Shown: positions 35,507 through 47,434, counted from the first letter of the stretch. The stretch is 64,000 nt of DNA from Darksidea phi (GCA_030770425.1 JASJFT010000005.1:434001-498000); one strand, 5' to 3'. The notes: generated from the sequence alone by a model not told the origin. Translations and numbers: made by a program.

Positions 35507-36865
35507 ATGGACACTCCCAAGAAAGCGCCTATGAATGTCGTCGTAGTAAGCATTTCCCGACTCGATCGCTCGACCAGACCCTTGACATGTGTATTTAGGT
35601 TGGCGGGTCGATGGCCGGGCTTTTGCATGCCATTGCTGCTCGTGAACATGGCCACAATGTCCATGTTCTGGAAAAGGCGTCAATATCTCAGCTTCAAAGT
35701 CAGGCTGCTGGATTGCGAGTCGGTCCAGATGTGCAGAAGTTCATTGAGAAGTATATCCAAAAACTCGATCCATTCGCCATTACCTTGGGCACCATCACGT
35801 ACACGGATGCTGCTGGAAAGGTAACGCGTTCAGTACCGTCCAGGGAGCCCATGCCCCTTACGACTTGGAGTTTCCTGCATGCAATATTCAAGTCAGCTCT
35901 CCAAGGTCATTCAGCAACTGGTGGCAGGGCGATATTTGATACTGAAAAGGTAGTCACCGGTGTGAAGGACGAGGGAGGTCGCTTAATGGTGACGGTCTCT
36001 GATCTCGAGGCAAACGCTGTCAGAGTACTACCGGCCGATCTGGTCATTGCTGCTGACGGGGCACACTCGACCGTTCGAAATATCTTTTGCCCTGAGATAC
36101 GTCCAAAATATGTTGGCTACGTTACCTGGCGTGGAGCGGTTCCCGAGCGCCTTGTTTCCAAAGAAACAAAAAACCTATTTCTGAACAGACTCGCCATCTT
36201 CAGAACTGGGCCAGGGTACATACTCTCGTGAGTCAACAACAGACGCTCTGTGCCCAAACAGCAGCCCTAATTGTGATAGGTACAACGTTCCCGGCGACGA
36301 CGGGAGCCGAAAGCCAGGCGAGACACAGTTCATCTGGGTGTGGTATGATATGCTTCCAGAGGATTCGGAAGCGTTCAGCGATACGTTCATCGATTGCGAT
36401 GGGCAGAGACACCACACCACCATACCCCGGGGACGGATGCAGCCACACGTTTGGGGTAAAAGACAGCAACTCGGACAGTCGATACTCAGTCCTCCTTTCG
36501 GAGAGTTGCTCCAGAAAACTACGGATCCCTTCATATCCGCTATTCGAGAATGCACAGCCCCGTCACCGACGTTCCTAAATCGGCAGGTGTTACTTGTGGG
36601 GGACGCGTTTTGTCTTTTCCGACCGCACGTGGGTTTAAGTACGAATCAGGCGGCAAGACAGGCACTCGGCTTATGTCACGTGCTGGAAGGCACCTCGACC
36701 TGGGAGGAGTGGGAAAATTCATCTACCGAGTATGCAAAGCTCACTAGTGCGATGAGCGTTGCCTACGGTGAGTTTTCTTTCACTGGGGTAGCTTCGCCGG
36801 AATTACAAGCGTGGATGAGCGGGATGCCGCCCGGGGGCGAAGGGAGCCGTCGATCCAACCTGTAG
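35507..36865 (+). CDS. FAD-dependent monooxygenase
   Basis: Class A flavin hydroxylase, similar in motif order to fungal 2,6-dihydroxypyridine-3-monooxygenase/salicylate-hydroxylase-like enzymes. Three exons, 35507-35545, 35599-36227 and 36280-36865, give 417 aa. The dinucleotide-binding motif VVVVGGSMAGLLHA spans the first intron near residue 12. The DG motif is VIAADGAHSTVRN near 165-175. The GD motif is LLVGDAFCLFRPHVGLSTNQAA near 315-335, split here as LLVGDAF and RPHVGLSTNQAA; it departs from the common GDAAH form. The first exon is just 13 codons, and the phase supports it. Divergent from the PKS across the element-bearing promoter, it is the likely tailoring oxygenase of the cluster, hydroxylating or rearranging the polyketide. 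Substrate unknown. Confidence 0.9.
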
Positions 36866-37357
36866 AATAGGTTATCTCACCCTCGAGTCTCGGCGCATAT
36901 CGACTCCGTTCAGAGTTCAACAATAACCCGCCTCAACTATGACGACCATGATTCTTTCAGCTCTTATTACCGTTAAATACGAGGCGTTGGAAAACGTTCC
37001 GAGACTATTTGTAGAGAGCGCCTCACCCGCTCCTCGCAGGAAAGTATCCCAGCCTAGTGGTACGATAAATGAGGCACACCCGCTAACCTAGCCAGGGTGA
37101 TACTAATTAGGTAAATGGTCCGGCTTACGCGACAGGAGATTCACTAGGAGCTATGGCTCTTTCTGAAGGCTCGGCCCGAACAAAGGATGAAACGATCGGC
37201 ACCACATTTCGTGCACTGTCAGCGCGCAGCGTAAGACACGGAAGCAAATGCTTAAGAGATAAGCTTTCTTTGCTTAAGCATCCGCTCAAGCTTCTTCGAC
37301 AGAACATTGTCTCATGCTATCAGACTGCGCGGTAGTCACCACCTCAGTCTATCCCTC
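36866..37357. other. intergenic region, monooxygenase to PTH11-like gene
   Basis: About 490 bases, non-coding, holding the monooxygenase 3' flank and the promoter of the membrane-receptor gene. The only structure noted is a 9 bp inverted repeat near 37248-37281. Confidence 0.5.
37248..37281. repeat. short inverted repeat (hairpin) in promoter
   Basis: ATGCTTAAG at 37248-37256 and CTTAAGCAT at 37273-37281 are perfect 9 bp inverted copies separated by 16 bp. The repeat lies 77 bp before the start of the PTH11-like gene. It could be a dimeric factor site or a chance palindrome. Confidence 0.35.
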
Positions 37358-38719
37358 ATGTCAGATCCATTCAATAACAAATGGCATTCGAGTACGCCTT
37401 CAATCTCGATAGCCATGGTAGTTCGTGTGATTCTCGGCTTCACCGCTCTCGCAATTCGGCTGTACTGCAAAAGCACGCGGAAGTTGAAGAAAGGCTTTCC
37501 TCTTGACGATGTCTTCATCACCATGGCCACTATATCTTCTACGATCACCGTGGGTGTCGTTCTATGGGGTACATCATACGGAATTTTATGGCTTTAATGA
37601 GACCATAGCTAATGCCAACTAGGCATATCAAGAGGCGGCACAGGGCCTGTAGCTGCATACTTGATGAAGACAGGCCATTACGATGGCTTGCAAGATTTTC
37701 TCTTGGTCTGTCCTCCTTTGACACCATTGTACTTCACGCCGGAATTGACAGAATCTAGTCACAATTCATCGGAGCCTTCGCCGATTACTGTACGCTCACC
37801 TTCGTTCGCATTTCTATCCTGCTGTTCTACAGAAACATCTTTTTCGCCATTAGCGACAACTTCACACGCATTTCGGGTGCGTTAATTGTCATAACCATCC
37901 TATGGACGATTGTGTGCGAGTTCGTCGTCATATTTGCGTGCAAGCCAGTCTCCCACTACTGGGACCCGCTGAGCGAGGGGAAATGCCTGAATTTTGTGCT
38001 TTTCTTTCTGATCACCGAGATCATAGAAACAATCATGGACGCGGCAATTATCCTGCTTCCAATTCCAATTCTTATTGGCCTCACCTTACCAGCACGGACG
38101 AGATTTGCCATCGTTGGAATATTTCTGCTTGGAGGATTGTGAGTTTAGATCATGGCGGTCAACATTCGGGCGATTGTAACACATCTACTAATATGCTCAT
38201 AGTGTCCTCATCACGAATGCCCTGCGAATCTATTTCACCTATCATACACACGGCAATTATAGTGAGTCAAGTAGACCAGCTACCCTCAGAGAAAATTCTC
38301 ATACGTGTGTAGTGAACATAGAAAGAGCAACGATATGGGGCACGACACATATCACAGCAGCACTCATTTGCGCATCCTTGCCTACCTACAAACCTGCCCT
38401 ATCGCGCCTGTTTCAACTTTCTTCGGCCGTTTCGCAGTATGCTATTTCGTTGCTATCAGCAGGCCGACGTCGAAAGTCGAGCGATAGCTCGTCCTCGCTA
38501 GATGGGAGGAACAACGCACAGGACGCAAAAGACGGTGCATCCCCGCCATCGCCCTGCCAACTCGACCAAAAGCCGAGTGATCCACCGCTGAGATCGGATA
38601 GGAAGGGCTTTCTCTATGAAGCTAAGGTTGGCAGTGCTGCAGTGGACGTGGAGGAGAGTGGTGAGCAGACTCCATTTCCGAGAATCATCAAAGTGAACAA
38701 CGAGTTCGAAGTAGTATAA
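37358..38719 (+). CDS. PTH11-like / fungal rhodopsin-domain integral membrane protein
   Basis: Seven-TM-type plasma-membrane protein of the large fungal rhodopsin-domain family (PTH11-like, without the CFEM extension). Five exons, 37358-37568, 37623-37705, 37759-38138, 38203-38261 and 38313-38719, give 379 aa. Family marks are an early VRVILGFTALAIRLYCKS segment, LKKGFPLDDVFITMAT (the D-D motif after TM1), RISILLFYRNIF, FACKPVSHYWDP and FVLFFLITEIIETIMDAAIILLPIP, quoted here in parts; then TTHITAALICASLPTYKP, followed by a Ser/Asp-rich cytoplasmic tail of about 100 residues. I chose the ATG at 37358 over one 51 bp upstream, because it gives MSDPFNNKW. Intron 2 has a weak donor (GTCTGT), but its removal restores the frame. 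In the metabolite locus it may sense a signal or product; this is inferred. Confidence 0.85.
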
Positions 38720-39463
38720 ATAGTACCACGATTTGTACATTGCAAATTGAGTTATCTGGCAATATTTAGATTAAAGTATGCGCTCCTCGATTCATGCAGC
38801 GATTGTAAGAGTGCCACTATTATTCTCAAAGTTCCTGTTAACCGTCCTTTTTTCGAAATTCTCAAGTAACAGGCGCGATATGTCGTGGCCCAGTCATCAA
38901 CCAATGCCACTCATTTGCATAGCCGAGGTGGCATGGCATGAGCTTGTGATGCTTGTCGGGACAATATACAGGGTATCCCGGACGCGTAATGCAGCAAGCA
39001 TTTTCGGACTCCGAACGACATTAGCGTAAGCACATGGAATCCCGGTCTTCGAATCGTAAACCCGGTACGAGTTATCCATCCAAGGATCTAGAACCTATCG
39101 AACTGTCACCGCCATCACCAACGACGAAAAATAAATGGATATTGCAGATCGGCGCCTCCGGCGACCTGCTCGAAGGCGTGATGGCCTCGGCCCCCAACAG
39201 GGTGATAACAAAAGAGGCAGGCAAGCAAGAAACGTTGCAGAAAAATTAATATACTAATTGTGACGCGACGCTGGTCCAATCTCATTGGTGTGGACGGATT
39301 GATCGACTTGGGCCATTATTTGAAATTGTGTCGCCATTAGAACCAGTCCAGCGGTAGCGTCTAAGGGGAGGTGCCAGGCACCACTTGCAAGATATCATGT
39401 AACGACGCGAGAGAAAGAGTGCTCAACATTCTCAGTTGTTGCAACCCACAAAACAGCCACAAA
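38720..39463. other. intergenic region, PTH11-like to MFS gene
   Basis: About 740 bases with the 3' flank of the receptor gene and the MFS promoter. An open frame at 39034-39249 encodes a Ser/Pro/Lys-rich peptide without features and is not called. Confidence 0.5.
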
Positions 39464-41500
39464 ATGGCAAACTCGGAGAAGGGAGAACTTAGCAGGGGCG
39501 TCGACACAGATGTCGATGAGCACATATTAAAACATGATGTGCCTCAGCGTAGCCCACCAGTTTCCAACAAAGGAATCACCAACGTTCGACGAGCCATCAT
39601 CTTGATCGCGTATGTGATTTCTTTCCCACCATCCACCGCATACTAATATCGCCACTTTAGTATCGCTGTGTCTCAATTTCTCATTACGATCGAAATCACC
39701 ATTGTCAATACGTCGTTGATCCCACTTGCGAACGCTTTCAGTGGCTTTGATCGCATCAGCTGGGTCGTAACGGCATATCTGCTCACTTACGTTGGTATGA
39801 ATTGGCCGCCGAAACACTAGATGTCTTGCTTGCGCTAATATTTATTCTAGGCTTTCTTGTCATTATCGCTAAATTTGGCGATTTGGTGGGACTGAAACTT
39901 GTAGTGGTAGCTTCCTTGGGGATGTTCACTCTTTGGTCCGGCATATGTGGCGCCGCTCAAACTGAGACCCAACTGTAGGTTGCTCAGCCTTGGAAGATAT
40001 TTAATCACACGACTGACTTCAGTACGAAGCATTATTTTTCGCGCATTCCAAGGCATCGGTGCGGCTGGCGTCTACTCCTCGACTATACTGCTTGTTCACT
40101 ATCTGTACCCACCACAACTGATCCCCAAAGTCGTAGCAGCGCTCTCAGCTGTTCTTGCGCTTGCACTTGTTCTTGGGCCTATTTTTGGCGGAGCCATTAC
40201 TCATTTGAGTACGTGGCGATGGATCTTCCTTCTCAAGTAAGTAGGATCCGCCCTTTGACGTTATCAACTGACGAGTTTCTTCCTCATTAGCGTACCCATA
40301 GGAGTAATTGCTGAGCTCATTTTTATCCTTCTTCTTCCCCGGGGATTTCCTACCCCACCACAAGGCCCCCCTAGAGAACGCTCTATACTGGCCTTACTGA
40401 ACTCTGCTAGACGAAAGATGGACTTCTTAGGGGCATTCCTTTTGCTTGGTGGATCTTCTTTGCTCGTCGCGGCTCTTGAAAATGCAGGACTACGTCGTGC
40501 TTGGAACAGTGCACAAGTCGCCGGCTTATTGACGATTTCCGGAGTCCTCTTCATTGCTTTCCTCATATGGCAACGTTATACGACTAAGGCCAAAGGCGAA
40601 AGGCAACCTGTACTCCCATGGAGATTTGTGAACAATAGAGTCAGCTTGGGGTTCTTTCTGTAAGTGCATTGCATTCCAACGAAATTGGAGGAATTATTCT
40701 GACCGCTAGCAAAAGTACATCATTCCTGCTTGGCCCGCCTTCAATCGTCGCCATTTTCTCCATACCTCAGAGGTTCCAAGTGGTTAATGGGGCATCTGCT
40801 CTCGAGGCCGGTCTTCGGCTCTTGCCATATACCGCCTTTACGCCAGTATCATCCATGGTTGTCTCTTCGATCGCTAGTCGATTCAAGGTACCACCGATAT
40901 ACCTCATCATAGGTTGTTCGATTCTGCAAACCGTTGGATTTGCCCTCCTCTCAACTACACCTATCACGACGAACATATTGAGTAGGCAGTATGGGTACCA
41001 AATCCTTGCTGCCTTCGGCTGCGGAGGCAACATGACATTATTAACAGTCATTACACGCCACATAGTTGCAAAACAAGACTTGGGTAAGTGTCTACCTTGA
41101 AAATCAGCAAATCGACGCATTCTGTCTCAAGTAAGGCGCTTGCTAACTAAGATATCTCTTAGCCGTGGCACAAGGGGCTGTTGGTCAGCTGCGTTACATG
41201 GGTGGTGTCATTGGTGTTGCTATTGCAACATGCGTGTTAAATAGTTACGTTGCGTCACACCTACACCAATTTCTTTCCGATGTGCAGATTCACAATTTGC
41301 TGCAATCCAACCACACCGTTGGACTGCTTCCCCATGAAGTCCAAGACCGGGTGAAGTTGGTATTTGCAAGCGCGTACAACATCCAGATGCGTATACTCAT
41401 TGGGTTCTCTGTTGCGCAGATTCCGGCTTCTTTGTTGATGTGGCGGAAAGACCAAGTGGTCTTGGGGGTCACGGCTGATGCAAGCCAAGCAAAGGGTTAA
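39464..41500 (+). CDS. MFS multidrug/toxin-efflux-type transporter (DHA2, 14-TM)
   Basis: Proton-coupled exporter of the fungal DHA2 group, which holds many cluster-borne metabolite pumps. Seven exons, 39464-39609, 39661-39794, 39851-39974, 40030-40236, 40291-40659, 40710-41083 and 41163-41500, give 563 aa. Evidence includes ITIEITIVNTSLIPLANAF (TM1 region), WVVTAYLLTYV, the loop-2 equivalent GFLVIIAKFGDLVGLK, TQLIIFRAFQGIGAAGVYS (TM4), a motif-C-like ALVLGPIFGGAITHLSTWRW, VPIGVIAELIFILLL, and FSIPQRFQVVNGASALEAG and AVAQGAVGQLRYMGGVIGVA further on. Exon 4 starts at an AAG acceptor (40030), the only join that keeps the family sequence. It is in line with the monooxygenase and receptor genes, which supports export of the PKS product. 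Confidence 0.93.
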
Positions 41501-43121
41501 GGCTTGCCTAGACACCTGTAACATTCTCAGGTCCGTTGTCTTTGAGCTATCGAGCCACTTCAACGCAGCAAAGTATCCTAGAGGCAGAATAAAGACTCGT
41601 AAAATTGGCGCTTAGATAGCGGTTGCTGAGTCAATTACCACGCGAACTTAGAATTGCAACGGCTTCGGCTCGCTCATCAATTCCATCACCCATGTATCAT
41701 CTCCATCCACATGGGGAATGTCGCCTCTAATACCGTGCTCGCGCTCTGTCTCCGGCCGCCCTAGCCCGCGAAAAGTCATGTTGACCTCGAGTTTTACCGG
41801 TCCGCTAACACCACCCGCAACTGACGAGAAGAACTTTCCACAAGCCAAACGTGTCCTCGAATGCTTTCGCGACATCTATGCGGGCAAATGAGAGCGTGTT
41901 GGAGAGCAGACTTGGATACCATTCGCGCGCGACAAGGTGCGATATGACTACGACGAGAGCGCGCGGGAGCTGGTGGTCCGGATGCCCGACTTTGTGCATG
42001 AGGGCAAGCAAGCGGCAGAGTCGTGGTGATCCAACATATTTGGGTTCGCATTCCCGCGCCCGGAGTAGCAATAGCATTCATCGGCATCTAGCCGCCTGAC
42101 TTAGGCTTTGCCATCACCAGGGTAGTGAGCTGCAGGTCGATCGCAGATTGCACCTTCTAACGCATGGCGATAAATCCGCTCAGTCCCTTACATCGCGACA
42201 AACTCCCATAAGCCCTAAAGAGGGGGAGGTTTGGGACGTCGCTTCAGCACTCCGTGTAGCTACAAGCTCTGGTTAAATATAGCCATACTGGGTATAGCTA
42301 ATAATTTTCGTTTATGCCTTCTCCACTAATTTTTAGTTCTTAACACCCCTTCTATCTTAGTATGATCTTCCTAAGGCTCTAGTTATTCTAAGGCCTTGTA
42401 CCTAGGAGCGTTTGCTTTCTAGGACCTTTGCTCTAGTTGCGTATTAATCCTAGTCGTGCTTGCGACATGCTGGTGGTTGTCGACGTAATTAAAGGTGAAT
42501 GGATGGCGTCGAATGTGTCGAACCGACGTTCCGGAAACAGATTGGGAGGGACACAGCCGAGTCGAGACTCTAGAGAGACCCTAGAGTTGGCGAGTGGCGC
42601 AAAATGGCCCCTGCAGGGGTGTCAAGAACAGCGATTTTTGTTCCAGCCTCGCGCCTCAAACCTTCTCCGTCGCCTGATTTCTCCTCTCTCAGAGTTTTCA
42701 AATCGTTAGCATCCTCACGAGGACGCACAGCACTACGGCCCTGCATTTCTTAGGAGAACCCCCTCAGCTCAGGGGTTATGGCGTTTTCGGCATAGCGATA
42801 AGCTCAGCTCGCGACGCCATGGCCTCCTCTCATTCGACCATTCTATCAGGCTCAAACATTTACATAAATTTGAATTATCGATCCTAAGCTAAACGAACGA
42901 ATGATCGAACGGAAATTGACGCTCCAAGCCACTCGCGATTCGGTCGGTACTGCGTACAGTAGCAGAACATCTGGACGGCAATTCCCCGTTCTCGTGAGAC
43001 TGAAGGCATTGAAGCATAAAGGTGGCCCTTTGCCAGTAGCGATACAATATTTCATGCCTTTTTCCACTCCTTAAATCGAATTACTGTCATAATAAAAACA
43101 AATCTTTTCCAAAGAACAAAC
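41501..43121. other. intergenic region with gene relic and AT-rich patch
   Basis: About 1.6 kb. It contains the possible broken coding piece at 41648-42080 (minus), an AT-rich, CT-biased patch at 42258-42440, and the promoter of the multi-TM gene. Nothing else is recognised. Confidence 0.45.
41648..42080 (-). pseudogene. possible frameshifted gene fragment, family unknown
   Basis: On the minus strand one frame (about 42077-41805) reads protein-like, with SPRLCRLLALMHKVGHPDHQ and FARIDVAKAFEDTFGLWK. It then stops, and an adjoining frame (to 41648) continues with SSVAGGVSGPVKLEVNMTF and DGDDTWVMELMSEPKPLQF. Two complementary open halves in different frames, with no start codon or splice sites that join them, suggest a decayed 3' gene remnant. 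I cannot name the family, and the fragment may be chance. Confidence 0.3.
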
Positions 43122-44013
43122 ATGGCTATCAAAGCTTCACCAAGACTCTCATTTGGAGGGTATTCTGCCCTCATTCTTCTCATCCTCCTAGCCAACAATG
43201 GTGCCTACGCAGCCGAACCAAAAGTCACCGATGCGGAAGATAAAGAAATGAAAGCCAAATTCGACCAATATAGCTTACCCTACGGCGTCCTCGGCGCAAT
43301 TTCCCACCTACTCACCTACTGGGTGATCCTCTGCCATTACTACGGCCGTCGCCCGCTACAACCGTGGAAAGCTCTCAAGAGGAAGGAGGTGAACATGGGT
43401 AGCGTGGTCATTTCATCAATTGCATCGATTACAATTGTCGTTGTTACGTTGTTACGAGTTCACGAGACGCAGCCATTGGTTGTACTGGCAGCACTGCAGG
43501 TGGTCCTCGGCATCGTCATGGATGCGCTGAACGTGCATCGATTTTTGTGTAGAAAGCAAGACGGGCTGATTAGGGGCACAATTTTGTGGGGAGCTATTCT
43601 GTATGCGGTATCGTATGCGAGCATTTATGCAATGGCGCAGATGTCCAGTATGTCAACTCCCAACTCGGAAAGTCCAGATAAAGAAGATGCTGACACATTT
43701 TTGAACAGAAAGCAATAGACTTGAGAACAGGTGGGATGTTATAGGCATAATTTTGGTCGTTCTAGCTTGCGGATCCGGAGCAATTGCCTTCATAGCCTTT
43801 CTTGTTTGGGTTAGGGCAGGATACCGCGCCGAAGGTACAACGCTGCATGTTCTGGCTGTTGCTGGTCTACTATGTAGCTGCGCTTATTTTCTTTGCGGTG
43901 ACTATGGTGTTGCAGTCTTGACCGGGAATACACTTGGTGTCCCGAGTAAGAAGGTAGCAAAGCTGTACTGGGTATTCTGGGTTTTTGAACGGATACCACT
44001 TTTCACTTTCTAG
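43122..44013 (+). CDS. multi-TM membrane protein, uncharacterised
   Basis: Two exons, 43122-43647 and 43709-44013, give 276 aa. The start MAIKASPRLSFGGYSALILL reads as a signal peptide or signal anchor, with a likely cleavage near ANNGAYA|AEP. About six further hydrophobic segments follow, for example SHLLTYWVILCHYY, SIASITIVVVTLL, PLVVLAALQVVLGIVMDAL, GTILWGAILYAVSYASIYAM, DVIGIILVVLACGSG and LHVLAVAGLLCSCAYFL. The C-terminus is ERIPLFTF. The phase across the intron is exact. I recall similar fungal proteins with the YGVLGAISHLLTYW-type segment but no assigned function. It is the last gene before the gene-poor block, so membership of the metabolite locus is uncertain. Confidence 0.75.
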
Positions 44014-47000
44014 ATGCGAGGAGTTCGTCCACATCCCTGGAGGGTACTGTATAGTATACTTAATCAATGGAAATCTCGCAATTAAGCTAAAAAAGAACAA
44101 ACGGAAAAAGGCAAATGATAATATCCCTGGTTGATCATGGTAAGGGTGACGCTAGACAGGAGGGTTGTGAGATTTGTCCTCTTACCTCCGCGTTGAACCT
44201 TCTCAATTGCCTTGCCATTCATTATTCTTGCACCTAAGCCGTCATTAATAACCGATAAAGGTTGCACCGCATTCTTAATACAGTCGAAGTGTCATAAATT
44301 GCCAAAACTGCCACTAAGTTGTCTTTCGCATTGCCTCGGGAACAATTTCAACCAGTTTGTTTCACGTTAAGAGTTAATGGCCACGCTAATTTGCCTTGCG
44401 ACCCACCGAATGGCTTCACCTTGATACATTCTTAGGCCGGGAGGTGTTCGAGAGCATCGTCAGAGCCGATTGAGAATATGCGATATTATATTCTGGGCGG
44501 AGATAGCGGTTGTCGTCGTGACAACAGCATTATCTGCACCATATCCTTTACGTAGACGTTCGCATGCCCTTGCATCCTATTGCACGTTATATCTTATTTA
44601 GTTCGCTAAGGATAAATATTCTTGGTAATAGGTGTTAATATTCTTCAGCAACTTGCATTTCCAAAACTGGGAGGAGTACACGCATGCATATTCTTATCAT
44701 GGAACCTTGAGCGTCTAGGAAGCGATCAACGACAAAGCCTCCATGGTCTAGGAGCTATTCATCTATAACGGGATGTGGCATGATGCGTCAGAATGTAGCG
44801 AGAGATCTCGTATTTGATCACGACCATTCACTCATTCTAGGCCCTTGTCCACTGTATCGCTTCTAGCAGATTCGAACCATTGCGAATCATCCAACTCTCG
44901 CTGGAGGCATTTCTTTTCGAATCGGGTCACGGGTGAGATCATTTCCTCAGTAATTTGACACCCGCCGTTAGCCCTAATACGACCGGCGTCTATGCAGGCA
45001 TCTAATAGAACTGCCAGATGTTTGCACAGGCTTCTAGAGAAGAGTACTGCTTGAATTCTGACGTTTATATACCTTCTTTTGCTGGTTTTTCGTTATCGAC
45101 GATATCGCGATAGTTTCTCAAAGACAGAAGTATGGTGTAGAGTCGAGAGTCGACGGTGCAGAAGTCTCAGAAAGACGAAATCTTTTAGCTCAGGGCTTCA
45201 TAAAACAGCAAGAAAGTGCCTTGCATAAGCGTTCGCATTGCAGCGGCATCTTGCTCAGCTTATACGGGTTTGTAAGCACAATGCATAGCTATTTGATATC
45301 GTAACGGAGTGAGCTGCTAAAGGCGGACTATACCTTCCCTTCGACTTTGAGGAAGCCTGATTCAACAGCTCGAAAGAGCCGGCACCTTTTTCGAAATCGT
45401 TCTTTTCGTCTTCCGGCCTTATTAGAAACAGGATGTACGGGCGCTCTGGTGAGACGATTATCCGACAATATGTGCGACATCCCAGTTAGAGACAAGGCAG
45501 CTTTAGCAAACTGTTCGATCAGTTAGGTAAACAGAGAGTGCCCGTGAGAATACTTGACTAGGCGCGGCGTTTGATAGCTCTGGCACGGAATATGACTCCT
45601 ATGCTCCAATATAATCAACCGCATTTTTAAGAACATTCATCGACGAAGTAACGGAACCTCGCGGTGATGAGAGCGTAAGAAGCGGCTACCAGCGTATCCA
45701 GTAGTAAGTAAGCAGTTAGTAAGTAGTTCCAGAAGGCCCACTTACTACTCAATTAAGCCTACTTACTAACTAGCCAAATTGGCCAATTTATACAGAATTT
45801 CTACCTCTTAATATCTATTTCTCTATTTGGGTTGGATTTACATAGTGGGAGTCTCTTTTGTAAGATCTGCACGAAGTCTATTTTCCTATATTAATATTAA
45901 ATAATTATATTATTGTTTTTAACATACAGAGGGTACAAAGCTACCTAAATTACATAAAAGCGTTAATTATATTATTTTATACAATTCGCGCGTTTGACAG
46001 CGTAAACGGGTACGGTAGCCCTTGAAACACACGATTGTCTCGTACTACCTCAAGTCGCCTAGAAGGCCGAACTTTGAAAGACAGCGAAGGGGGCGGTTGT
46101 TGGCGTTTCGTAGTAGTCACTTGGCGTTAACGTAGCGGAAATTGTCATGGCATACTCGTCCTTTCCTATACCTGGTTGATTAGTAAGACCGAATGAGAGC
46201 ACATAATAGAATATCACGCAAAAGAGTTTACACAACGGTAAATAATTATATGAAATTCCCTAAGCTACTACGTCTTACAGTATATGATAACTTTCTATAT
46301 AAAGTACTTATAGGTATAAAGTATAATTATAGAGGAATCGTAGTAGGGGGGGTAAGAGTAGAGAATTCTTATATAAAATCCTATAGATTTCTAGTATGCG
46401 AAGCGCCAGCGCAATTCCTCCCGCACGGTAGCGGCGGCTCTGATATACACAAGCAGCTATTGTTTGTTCTTATGCAAGAGGTGAAGGGATCATGCTTGGG
46501 CTAAAAAGCGTAGACCTGCTAGGCATAGCTTCGTGCCAGTGTACGAGCGAGGCGTAGAGTACTACTTTTCGGCCTGTAAAAGCAAGGAACAATGATACTC
46601 AGGCTAGGATGTGTGAGCAGCCAAGAAGCAGCTAGAGATGGATTTCAAAGGGGGGTGCATCCTCTTTCTAGGGTTGTGGTTGGAGTTTGACTTTGTACAC
46701 GCGCACGCGCTGCTTGGTGCGCAGGCGTCTGATTGGAAGGGGAAATCTCGGATCTTGACTTAGTCACGTGCGCTCCATCCGAACGTCCATGTCGACCCCC
46801 CGATCTTTCCACCAAACGATCACCGAAAAGCCGGAGGAGGATCGCGAGGCCCTTGGCGGCTTACTATAATGCGGAATGATACACGCCAACTAAGTCTTTC
46901 CGTTCCCACTTCGCGAACGTCCAGAGCGGCGGGAATTGCCTCTTTGGCCAAACGGGAAGTTATTGCGCCACCGTACGTCTAGGAACATGCGGGGACCCAT

Positions 47001-47434
47001 GGGACCCGCCGAGGCTAGCAGAGCCTTACCGCCCACCTTCCAACTATCGTATCTGTTTCCACGAATGCTGGCTAAGCGACTCTTACCATACGAGCGGGGA
47101 GAATTTCCTCGTGGATTGATTGGCGATGGCCATGTGCTAGACGTGAATGCTCCGCTAGAGTGGAGTTCAATAATGGAGAACGGCAGATTCTATTCCAAAT
47201 GGTAGGCTGGTAGTATCTCGGACGTTGATGGTGTTGACGACATCGCCTGACAGTTTACACGGAGAAACTTTGCCTATCCTTGATGCTGGATACAGGATAA
47301 GTATCGCACTTTCCATCGCCCTATCCGTCATCATCAACATCTCTCTCAAAACCTCAACCCTTTCGTCTCCTCCTTTGAAGCCTTGTACTCTGCTGCTTCA
47401 ATTTTCACTTCATTTCGAGATACCCACATCCACC
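44014..47434. other. gene-poor, partly AT-rich block
   Basis: 3.4 kb without a supportable gene. AT-rich patches (about 45780-46010 and 46193-46395, dense in TATA and TTAT words) flank repeat copy B and look like RIP-affected repeat DNA. A local inverted repeat (CAGTTAGTAAGTAG near 45712, CTACTTACTAACTAG near 45758) is also present. An open frame at 46193-46504 is a by-product of AT-rich sequence. The final 900 bases up to 47434 should hold the myo-inositol oxygenase promoter. Confidence 0.6.
45906..46072 (+). repeat. dispersed repeat, copy B (RIP-like)
   Basis: Aligns with copies A and C. Compared with A it lacks about 40 bp after AAAGCTA and carries many transition differences, for example TTTGACAGCG against TTCGACAGCG and CTTGAAACACACGATTG against CTTCAGACACGTGATTG. 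Most are C-to-T or G-to-A, the pattern left by repeat-induced point mutation. Confidence 0.75.

Noticed and set aside
39034..39249. 71-codon frame before the MFS gene
   Set aside because: Ser/Pro/Lys-rich peptide without features in a promoter region; no splice partners.
44860..44890. GATTCGAACC, a tRNA B-box-like word on the minus strand
   Set aside because: The flanking bases do not pair into a T-stem, and no A-box or acceptor stem is found at the right distance.
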